From Pseudomonadota bacterium (GTDB lineage Bacteria; Desulfobacterota; DSM-4660; Desulfatiglandales; B25-G16), in NCBI GenBank assembly GCA_030603345.1, contig JAUVXZ010000003.1, positions 1 through 46,537 on the forward strand: DNA of 46,537 nt. The letters run 5' to 3'. Below, piece after piece: positions 39,785 to 46,537 of this stretch. The stretch's first letter is position 1. The number at the start of each line of letters is the position of its first letter. The position numbers were made by a program, and so were the translations under genes. The notes under the pieces were generated by a model. The model made no database searches and was not told the origin of the DNA. It saw only the letters and a program-made list of their open reading frames with translations.

Positions 39785-40843
39785 CTATTTCCCTTTTCTT
39801 CTTTCAGGCCTTAATGACCGAACTGCTGCACCGGCCCTCCACATCTCCGAGTTTCTTATCTCCTCCAACTCTTTTCCGAGCTTCTCTTTATAGTCTGGTG
39901 CGCTGTTGGCCTGGAGGACGATCCTGGTCTCCTCACCTGAAACAACACTTTCGTAAAGGTCTTCAAAGAGTGGGGCGACGGCATTCCTGAACTTGTGCCT
40001 CCAGTCAAGAGCTCCCCTCTGTGCGGTTGTGCTCGTGTTCGCGTACATCCAATCCATACCATTTTCAGCGACGAGGCGAATGAGGCTCTGGGTGAGTTCT
40101 TCTACGGTCTCGTTAAAGGCCTCGCTGGGGCTATGACCATGCTTGCGAAGCGCATTGTACTGGGCCTCCATGACACCGGCCAGGCAACCCATGAGAACAC
40201 CCCGCTCCCCAACAAGATCACTGTGCACCTCTTTTTCGAAGGTCGTGGGGAAGAGGTATCCAGAACCGATAGCAATCCCCAAGGCACGTGTCCTCTCCTC
40301 TGCTCTCCCCGTAAAATCCTGAAACACCGCATAGCTTGCGTTTATTCCCTTTCCTTCCAGGAAATTAGACCGCACCGTAGTGCCCGAGCCCTTGGGTGCT
40401 ACCATGATCACGTCCACATCTTCCGGCGGGATGACTTTTGTTTGATCCTTATACACAATGGAAAACCCGTGAGAAAAGTAGACGGCATCCCCTGCTTTGA
40501 GATGCCCCTTGATCTTGGGCCACACAGCCACCTGTCCTGCATCGGAGATTAACATCTGAATAATGGTTCCCCGTTCTGCGGCCTCTTCCAGTGGAAAAAG
40601 GGTTTCTCCTGGCTTGAAACCGTCACTGATGGCCTTATCCCAAAATACTTGCTCTTCTTTTCTTTGGCCCACAATAACGTTAATCCCGTTATCTCTCATA
40701 TTCAGGGATTGTGCAGGACCTTGAACGCCATACCCAAGAACAGCCACTGTTTCGCTGGCCAGAACCTCCTGCGCCTTTTCTAATGGAAATTCCTCGGAAG
40801 TAACCACATCCTCTACTACTCCGCCAAAATCAACTTTTGCCAT
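39785..40843 (-). CDS. ilvC: Ketol-acid reductoisomerase, fungal/Bacteroidetes-like type
   Basis: A 352-residue enzyme of valine/isoleucine synthesis that isomerises and reduces 2-acetolactate. NADP motif GYGVQGPAQSLNMRDNGINV near residue 38, substrate region APKGSGTTVRSNFLEGKG near residue 149, Mg-binding SDLVGERGVLMG near residue 210 and ETVEELTQSL. The long C-terminal tail (DYKEKLGKELEEIRNSEMWR) and the GINASYAV segment resemble yeast Ilv5-like enzymes more than the usual short bacterial class I form. SD AGGAGG before ATG. Last gene of the leu-ilv unit. Confidence 0.95.
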   Translation of the reverse strand: MAKVDFGGVVEDVVTSEEFPLEKAQEVLASETVAVLGYGVQGPAQSLNMRDNGINVIVGQRKEEQVFWDKAISDGFKPGETLFPLEEAAERGTIIQMLISDAGQVAVWPKIKGHLKAGDAVYFSHGFSIVYKDQTKVIPPEDVDVIMVAPKGSGTTVRSNFLEGKGINASYAVFQDFTGRAEERTRALGIAIGSGYLFPTTFEKEVHSDLVGERGVLMGCLAGVMEAQYNALRKHGHSPSEAFNETVEELTQSLIRLVAENGMDWMYANTSTTAQRGALDWRHKFRNAVAPLFEDLYESVVSGEETRIVLQANSAPDYKEKLGKELEEIRNSEMWRAGAAVRSLRPERRKGK

Positions 40844-40875
40844 AAAGATCCTCCTGTTAGTTTCGTGTGGAATCG

Positions 40876-41373
40876 TTATTTGTTATTCCGCGACAGTGCG
40901 ATAGAGCCGGTCCGCGCAATCTCCTTGATTCCCATCGGTTTCAAAAGGTTTAGGAATGCCGATAATTTCTCCACCGTGCCTGTTACCTCAATGGTATAAT
41001 GGGTAGTATTCGTATCCACTACCTTACATTTGAAGATATCTACAAGTCGTAAAATCTCGGCTTTGTGCCCCGGCCTTGCTCTTACCTTCACCAGAGCCGT
41101 TTCACGCTCCACAAAATCCGTCTCAGTCAGATCATGAACCTTGATTACATTAACCAATTTGTTGAGCTGTTTATTGATCTGCTCGATAATGAGTTGATCT
41201 CCGGTCGTGACCAGCGTTATCCTGGATACAAGGGGGTCCATGGTCGCAGCGACACAAAGGCTCTCTATATTGTAGCCACGACCGCTAAACATCCCAGCAA
41301 TGCGGGAAAGCACGCCTGGTTGATTGTCCACTAACAGTGAAATAGTATGTTTTTCTTCGGTCATTGTTCTCAT
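40876..41373 (-). CDS. ilvN: Acetolactate synthase regulatory (small) subunit
   Basis: The 165-residue protein has an N-terminal ACT domain (HTISLLVDNQPGVLSRIAGMFSGRGYNIESL) that binds valine for feedback control, and the ALS small-subunit C-terminal domain (DFVERETALVKVRA). ATG 41373 follows GGAG by six bases; the track's 41385 directly abuts the ilvB stop codon without its own site. It is also called ilvH in other species. Confidence 0.94.
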   Translation of the reverse strand: MRTMTEEKHTISLLVDNQPGVLSRIAGMFSGRGYNIESLCVAATMDPLVSRITLVTTGDQLIIEQINKQLNKLVNVIKVHDLTETDFVERETALVKVRARPGHKAEILRLVDIFKCKVVDTNTTHYTIEVTGTVEKLSAFLNLLKPMGIKEIARTGSIALSRNNK

Positions 41374-41385
41374 AATATGCTCCAT

Positions 41386-43071
41386 TTACACGAGAAGCAT
41401 CTCGGTCATTGGCGCTCCTGCTGGGACCATCGGGTATACGCATTCTTCGCGGTCTACCCAGAAATCCATAATAACCGGCTTTGGTGTGCTTAGACCTTCC
41501 TTGAGAACGGGCACAACCTCTTGTGGTCGCGTAGCCCTCAGACCAACGGCTCCGTAAGATTCAGCGAGCTTCACAAAGTCCGGCGCCTCATCTATGCTGG
41601 TGGAGGCATATCTCTTTTCATAGAATAATTGCTGCCATTGCCGGACCATACCAAGATATTTGTTATTGAGAATAACTATCTTGACCGGAAGGCTATATTG
41701 CACGGCGGTTGCCATCTCCTGGATGTTCATCTGGATGCTCCCATCGCCGGCTATATCTACAACCAATTTATCCTGAGAGGCCACCTGTGCACCTATAGCA
41801 GCTGGAAAACCAAAGCCCATGCAACCGAGCCCGCCAGAGGTAATAAAGGAGTTTGGCTGATCAAAGTGATAGTATTGAGCTGCCCACATCTGATTCTGTC
41901 CTACTTCAGTGGTGATAATGGCCTGTCCGTTTGTCATGTCATAGAGCCTTTCGATGACATACTGGGGTTTGATTATATCCATTTGCTCATAGGACAAAGG
42001 ATTGGTGCTCTTCCATTCCTCTATCTGGTCCAGCCAAGGTTTGTTTTTGTATGGGTCTATTATTAATGCTTCCTCATCCATGAGCTTTTTAAGCTCACCA
42101 AGTGCGATCTTGCAATCCCCGACTATAGGGACTGCTACCGGGATATTTTTTCGTATAGAGGTAGGATCGATATCGATATGAATAATCTTGGCATGGGGAG
42201 CAAAGGTATCGATCTTTCCTGTTACCCTGTCATCGAAACGAACGCCAATCCCGATTAAAAGATCACACGATCCGATGGACATATTTGCACGGTAGGTACC
42301 ATGCATCCCAGGCATTCCGAGCCATAGCTCATCAGTTCCGGGAAATGCACCGAGACCCATGAGAGAAGCTGTCACAGGGGCATTGAGTCTTCTGGCAAAC
42401 TCGGCAAGTTCTCTGGATGCACCTGAAAGAATTACGCCCCCACCGGCAAATATAACCGGTTTTCTCGCCTCTCTTATGAGGTTGATAGCCTTTTTGACCT
42501 GCTTCATATTCGGCTTGTAGGTTGGATTGTAAGACTTTAGAGAGGGCGCACGTAAGGGTTTATATGCTGTTTTACCCTGGATGATATCTTTTGGGATATC
42601 TACAAGCACGGGACCAGGGCGTCCGGATCGAGCGACGTAGAAAGCCTCTTTAACAGTCCGTGCCAGATCCTCAATGCTTCGTACAAGATAGTTATGTTTG
42701 GTACATGGTCGGGTAATACCTACAATATCAACCTCCTGGAAGGCATCATTTCCTATAAGGTTTGTAGGTACCTGTGCGGTAAAAACAACCACCGGGATGG
42801 AATCCATATAGGCAGAAGCAAGGCCACTAACGGTGTTGGTTGCTCCCGGCCCTGACGTTACAATGCATACCCCAACAGATCTCTTTGCCCTGGCATAGCC
42901 ATCAGCGGCATGCACAGCCCCCTGCTCATGTCTGACCATAATATGTTGAATATTGGTTCGAGCCAGCTCATCGAAGATATCGATGGCAGCACCACCCGTC
43001 ATACCAAATACAGTGTCAACTCTTTCCTCCTTAAAAATCGCCATCAGGATTTGAGCGCCAGTGATTTTCAA
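41386..43071 (-). CDS. ilvB: Acetolactate synthase catalytic (large) subunit
   Basis: A 561-residue thiamine-diphosphate enzyme: FGMTGGAAIDIFDEL and MVRHEQGAVHAADGYARA near the start (active-site Glu), SGPGATNTVSGLA, and the TPP motif DIAGDGSIQMNIQEMATAV to IVILNN near residue 430. It condenses two pyruvates, or pyruvate and 2-oxobutyrate. The start codon is TTG with GGAG nine bases upstream. Followed immediately by ilvN. Confidence 0.95.
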   Translation of the reverse strand: MKITGAQILMAIFKEERVDTVFGMTGGAAIDIFDELARTNIQHIMVRHEQGAVHAADGYARAKRSVGVCIVTSGPGATNTVSGLASAYMDSIPVVVFTAQVPTNLIGNDAFQEVDIVGITRPCTKHNYLVRSIEDLARTVKEAFYVARSGRPGPVLVDIPKDIIQGKTAYKPLRAPSLKSYNPTYKPNMKQVKKAINLIREARKPVIFAGGGVILSGASRELAEFARRLNAPVTASLMGLGAFPGTDELWLGMPGMHGTYRANMSIGSCDLLIGIGVRFDDRVTGKIDTFAPHAKIIHIDIDPTSIRKNIPVAVPIVGDCKIALGELKKLMDEEALIIDPYKNKPWLDQIEEWKSTNPLSYEQMDIIKPQYVIERLYDMTNGQAIITTEVGQNQMWAAQYYHFDQPNSFITSGGLGCMGFGFPAAIGAQVASQDKLVVDIAGDGSIQMNIQEMATAVQYSLPVKIVILNNKYLGMVRQWQQLFYEKRYASTSIDEAPDFVKLAESYGAVGLRATRPQEVVPVLKEGLSTPKPVIMDFWVDREECVYPMVPAGAPMTEMLLV

Positions 43072-43123
43072 GTCTTATCTCTCCTCTTTTGCTAGGTTGC
43101 TGTTCTTTTCTCTTAGGCCTACC

Positions 43124-43633
43124 TCATGATGCCCCTCGTCCGGTTAACCCCTTTTTCTTGACGTACTCAACCAATCCCCCGGCATCTACTATCTCCCTCA
43201 TGAACCTGGGGACTGGCTTGGCAAAAAACTGCTGGCCGGTATTCATATTCACTATCTCCCCGGTTGCTAGATCAACGGATACCAAAGAACCTTCGTTAAC
43301 AGACTGAGGCGCCTCCTTGGATTCCAGGATGGGGAGACCCACATTGAAGGCGTTTCTATAAAAGATGCGAGCAAAATTTTCTGCTACGACAACGCCAATT
43401 CCAGCTGCTTTGATGGCGAGAGGAGCGTGTTCCCGAGAGGATCCAGATCCAAAATTATTCCCAGCCACAAGTATATCGCCCGGGGAAATCATATCCATAA
43501 AGCCGGGTCTTATATCGGCAAAACAATTCCTTGCAAGCTCGTCTCTATCAGAGCTGTTCAGAAACCGCGCGGGAATTATGAGATCGGTGTCCACATTGTC
43601 TCCAAACTTCCAAACGGTGCCCTGGACCTTCAT
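43124..43633 (-). CDS. leuD: 3-isopropylmalate dehydratase small subunit
   Basis: A 169-residue swivel subunit: GDNVDTDLIIPARFLNSSD near residue 12 and GNNFGSGSSREHAPLAIKAAGIGVVVA near residue 58 (substrate-binding SREH). It isomerises 2- to 3-isopropylmalate with LeuC. Its ATG follows the leuC stop directly (TAGATG). Its length is that of the archaeal-type small subunit rather than the roughly 200-residue E. coli form. Confidence 0.93.
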   Translation of the reverse strand: MKVQGTVWKFGDNVDTDLIIPARFLNSSDRDELARNCFADIRPGFMDMISPGDILVAGNNFGSGSSREHAPLAIKAAGIGVVVAENFARIFYRNAFNVGLPILESKEAPQSVNEGSLVSVDLATGEIVNMNTGQQFFAKPVPRFMREIVDAGGLVEYVKKKGLTGRGAS

Positions 43634-44893
43634 CTAAAGCTCCTCCGGTCCGGCAATATACCCCACAACAGCTGAGGCTGCAGCAATGGCTGGACTTGCC
43701 AGATATACCTCACTCTTGGGGTGCCCCATTCGACCGATGAAATTTCTGTTGCTGGTGGAAACGGCTCTCTCTCCCTCGGCCAGGATACCAAGATGGCCAC
43801 CCAGACACGGTCCACAGCAGGGAGGGCCAATAACCGCACCAGCATCAATCAGTGTCTTTATGATCCCCTGCTCAATAGCTTCACTGTAGATGAGTTGGGA
43901 ACCAGGAATGACGATGAGCCTGATTCCCTTAGCAACCTTTCTGCCTTTGAGTATGGTGGCTGCTTCCCGAAGATCTTCCAAGTAGCCATTGGTGCAGGAC
44001 CCTATAAAGACCTGGTCGAGTGATATATGTGGAACCTTTGATAAAGGCCGGACATTGGCCGGAGAGTGGGGCAAGGCTATTTGAGGTTCGATAGTATCCA
44101 CCACGATCTTGATTACCTTTTCATAGTCTGCACCAGGATCACTGATGCAGACAAGTGGCGTTCTGTGGGATCTTTCAGCCACAAATGCCAAGGTAATCTC
44201 GTCTGGCTCAATTATGCCGTTTTTTGCTCCGGCCTCGATAGCCATATTGGTCATGGTGAACCGTTGAGCCATGGGAAGCTCTTCGATAACGCTCCCAGAG
44301 AATTCCAAGGCGCAGTAGTTTGCGCCGTCAACTCCCAACGTGCCCAAGGTATAGAGTATAAGGTCTTTTCCCCTCACCCAGGGCAGCAGAGAGCCCTCGT
44401 ATTCGATTTTGATTGTTGGAGGTACCTTAAGCCAGGTCTTGCCGGTGGCCAGTATTACCCCGAGATCGGTACTCCCGACACCGGTGGAAAAGGCGCCCAA
44501 GGCGCCGTACGTACAGGTATGGCTATCTGCCCCGATAACCAGATCTCCAGGTATGACGAGGCCCTTTTCAGGCAGAAGTACATGTTCGATACCGGACTGC
44601 CCCACTTCATAGTAATGGTGAATCTGATGGTGAACGGCAAATTCCCGCATCACCTTGGCCTGCTCGGCTGACTCAATATCCTTGTTAGGCACAAAGTGGT
44701 CAGGGATGAGCGCAATTCTGTTGGGATCGAATACCGGCTGATTTCCTACCTCGTTGAAAACCGCTATCGCCAACGGGGCAGTGATATCATTGGCCATGGC
44801 TAGATCCACCTTAACCTCTATGAGATCCCCAGGGGAGACATCGGTACGGGAGGCGTGCTGAGCAAGTATCTTTTCAGTCATGGTCATGGGCAT
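43634..44893 (-). CDS. leuC: 3-isopropylmalate dehydratase large subunit (short, archaeal/homoaconitase-like type)
   Basis: A 419-residue aconitase-family protein with GADSHTCTYGALGAFSTGVG near residue 132, cluster cysteines in FIGSCTNGYLEDLREAA near residue 297 and GPPCCGPCLGG near residue 357. It holds the 4Fe-4S cluster for isopropylmalate isomerisation. The short length is of the archaeal-type subfamily. AGGAGG lies about 12 bases before the first ATG. Confidence 0.94.
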   Translation of the reverse strand: MPMTMTEKILAQHASRTDVSPGDLIEVKVDLAMANDITAPLAIAVFNEVGNQPVFDPNRIALIPDHFVPNKDIESAEQAKVMREFAVHHQIHHYYEVGQSGIEHVLLPEKGLVIPGDLVIGADSHTCTYGALGAFSTGVGSTDLGVILATGKTWLKVPPTIKIEYEGSLLPWVRGKDLILYTLGTLGVDGANYCALEFSGSVIEELPMAQRFTMTNMAIEAGAKNGIIEPDEITLAFVAERSHRTPLVCISDPGADYEKVIKIVVDTIEPQIALPHSPANVRPLSKVPHISLDQVFIGSCTNGYLEDLREAATILKGRKVAKGIRLIVIPGSQLIYSEAIEQGIIKTLIDAGAVIGPPCCGPCLGGHLGILAEGERAVSTSNRNFIGRMGHPKSEVYLASPAIAAASAVVGYIAGPEEL

Positions 44894-44955
44894 CTTTTAT
44901 GTTCTCCTCCTATCCCCTCCGCGGAGAGCCGACAGAGTACGTGAGCATTGTTGGC

Positions 44956-46491
44956 TCACTTGGTCTTGTGAGCCGATGAGTCCCGCTTAAGATGTGCCAG
45001 TCTATTCAATCCATTAATAAAGGCCTTTGCACTGGCGACTATAATGTCAGGATCGTTCCCTTTACCGAGTGTCTGCACCCCGTTTTCTTCCAGTCGCACC
45101 GTCACGCCTCCCTGGGCATCTGTCCCGCCAGTTAACGAATCAATAGAGAATCGAAGTAGTTTGGATTTCGTTCCGGTCATCTTTGCAATAGTATTGTAAG
45201 TGGCATCAATGGGACCTATGCCAAACCCTGCCTTCTGTTTTTCCTTGCCTTGGATCTCCAATTGTACTGTCGCGGTGGGGACAGTTGCAGTCCCGCTGAT
45301 CACATTAAGGTACTTGAGTTTATAGGTATCTGGAACTCTTAGCACCTCTTCGGCAACGAGGACTTCTAAATCCTCATCCACGATTTCCTTCCTTTTGTCT
45401 GCAAGGTCTTTAAACTTTGTAAACAGACGGTCGATATCTCCTTTGGACAATTCATACCCGAGCTTCCTCAAACGATCCCTAAATGCGTGCCGGCCTGAAT
45501 GCTTCCCCATAATAAGACGATTGGTTTTCAAACCAACGGTAGCAGGCTCGATGATTTCATAGGTGGTTTTATTTTTTAAGACCCCATCCTGATGAATGCC
45601 AGCCTCGTGGGCAAAGGCATTCGCTCCTACAATGGCTTTATTGGGCTGGACCGGTATTCCGGTAATCATTGCGAGCAAACGGCTTGATGGATATATCTCT
45701 CTGGTATCAATTTCTGTATAATAAGGCAGATAATTCCTCCTGGTGTGGAGGGCCATAATGACCTCTTCAAGAGATGTATTGCCTGCACGCTCTCCAATCC
45801 CATTTACCGTAACCTCAACCTGCCTTGCTCCAGCATTGATACTCGCCAAGGTGTTGGCTGTGGCCAGGCCCAGATCGTTGTGACAGTGAACGCTTAGAAT
45901 TGCCTTGCCGATATTTGGCGTGTGACCTTTCACATAGACAACAAGGTCAGCAAACTCAGCAGGAATAGCATAACCCACGGTGTCAGGAAGATTGACTGTG
46001 GTGGCTCCGGCTGAAATAGCCGCCTCAAAAACTTTGCAAAGAAAGTCTCGGTCACTTCGGGAACCGTCCTCAGCTGAGAACTCGACATTGTTCGTGAATT
46101 GTGCGGCGTATTTTACTGCGTCAACTGCCTGGTTGATGACCTGATCTCTACTCATCTTCAATTTATGCTTAAGGTGGATATCAGAGGTGGCAATGAAAAC
46201 ATGAATACGGGGATTTGCAGCCTGTTTGATTGCACCCCATGCGGCGTCAATATCTTCTTTAGAGGTTCGAGCAAGGGCAGCTACCTGCACGGTCCTAACC
46301 TTTTGAGCGATCATCTGAACTGCCTCAAAATCTCCTTCGGAAGAGGACGGAAAACCTGCTTCAAGTACGTCTATCTTTAGGTTTTCCAACTGGGAGGCAA
46401 GGTGGATTTTCTCAGCAGTGTTCATGCTAAAGCCTGGAGACTGCTCCCCATCCCTCAAGGTAGTATCAAACACGATAATCTTGTCTTCCAT
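44956..46491 (-). CDS. leuA: 2-isopropylmalate synthase
   Basis: A 511-residue enzyme: FDTTLRDGEQSPGFSMNTAEK at the N-terminus, LSVHCHNDLGLATANTLASI near residue 200 (metal-binding HxH) and NGIGERAGNTSLEEVIMAL, followed by the regulatory domain beginning LKYLNVISG, which binds leucine. It condenses acetyl-CoA with 2-oxoisovalerate. GAAAGGAG precedes the ATG. It is the first gene of the leuACD-ilvBNC unit visible here; the promoter is probably beyond the right edge. leuB is absent from the window. Confidence 0.95.
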   Translation of the reverse strand: MEDKIIVFDTTLRDGEQSPGFSMNTAEKIHLASQLENLKIDVLEAGFPSSSEGDFEAVQMIAQKVRTVQVAALARTSKEDIDAAWGAIKQAANPRIHVFIATSDIHLKHKLKMSRDQVINQAVDAVKYAAQFTNNVEFSAEDGSRSDRDFLCKVFEAAISAGATTVNLPDTVGYAIPAEFADLVVYVKGHTPNIGKAILSVHCHNDLGLATANTLASINAGARQVEVTVNGIGERAGNTSLEEVIMALHTRRNYLPYYTEIDTREIYPSSRLLAMITGIPVQPNKAIVGANAFAHEAGIHQDGVLKNKTTYEIIEPATVGLKTNRLIMGKHSGRHAFRDRLRKLGYELSKGDIDRLFTKFKDLADKRKEIVDEDLEVLVAEEVLRVPDTYKLKYLNVISGTATVPTATVQLEIQGKEKQKAGFGIGPIDATYNTIAKMTGTKSKLLRFSIDSLTGGTDAQGGVTVRLEENGVQTLGKGNDPDIIVASAKAFINGLNRLAHLKRDSSAHKTK

Positions 46492-46537
46492 GGAAACGCT
46501 CCTTTCATTTCATCACTAGGTGGTAATTATTATGATC

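Overview
The window looks like a chromosomal segment of an anaerobic, probably Desulfobacterota-like (deltaproteobacterial) bacterium. The reasons are a 2-oxoacid:ferredoxin oxidoreductase (KorA/KorD type), an aldehyde:ferredoxin oxidoreductase, a Mo/W-bisPGD oxidoreductase with a ferredoxin partner, an FmdE-like protein, a CO-dehydrogenase/xanthine-dehydrogenase-type molybdenum hydroxylase, two LIV-type ABC importers, and archaeal-sized LeuC/LeuD. Taxonomy is an inference from gene content only. No IS element, phage, CRISPR array or rRNA was seen.

Layout. (A) 1-653, minus: the end of a kor operon (korD, korA; korA runs off the left edge). (B) 833-12250, minus: one long transcription unit read right to left: CoA ligase, DUF2848 protein, Mo hydroxylase large subunit, CoxG-like protein, FAD subunit, 2Fe-2S subunit, then livH-livM-livG-livF-livK. 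(C) 12806-20598, minus: livK-livH-livM-livG-livF, a CrtI/COG1233-type FAD oxidoreductase, a UbiD-family decarboxylase and a small zinc-ribbon protein. (D) 21055-25850, minus: a decayed livF tail, a polyprenyl diphosphate synthase, a second COG1233 oxidoreductase and a second CoxG-like SRPBCC protein, with an FmdE-like gene and a small ORF on the plus strand between them. (E) 26213-27611, plus: an AT-rich patch with an Asp/Glu/hydantoin racemase-family gene interrupted by one in-frame TGA, a MoaD remnant, a hydrophobic ORF remnant and a cupin. (F) 27773-30422, minus: both subunits of an aconitase-X enzyme and an NAD-dependent epimerase. (G) 30561-36765, plus: iron alcohol dehydrogenase, Mo/W oxidoreductase, ferredoxin subunit (with a 173-bp tandem duplication), aldehyde:ferredoxin oxidoreductase and MoaD. 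(H) 36977-39597, minus: tRNA-Gln(CTG), tRNA-Glu(CTC), a strong terminator, and glnS with an added C-terminal tRNA-binding domain. (I) 39785-46491, minus: leuA-leuC-leuD-ilvB-ilvN-ilvC.

How it may work together (inference). Regions B-D read like a catabolic island for an organic acid or hydrophobic substrate: two LIV-type importers, a CoA ligase, a molybdenum hydroxylase, a UbiD-type decarboxylase and two flavin desaturase/oxidase-like enzymes. Region G would handle alcohol/aldehyde/acid interconversion with ferredoxin. The substrate cannot be read from the sequence.

The two most notable observations are these. First, the promoter, leader and first codons of the CoA ligase gene are present three times (12.1-12.5 kb, 22.1-22.4 kb, 25.5-26.0 kb), each time in front of a different minus-strand gene. 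The two extra copies carry truncated ligase N-termini whose reading frames overlap the next gene's start. An almost palindromic TTGATATATTAA element in all three leaders recurs, with one base changed, upstream of the second livK promoter. Second, the racemase-family gene is full length except for a TGA exactly where the first catalytic cysteine is expected, followed by a strong stem-loop, so it is a candidate selenoprotein; the second catalytic cysteine position reads as histidine.
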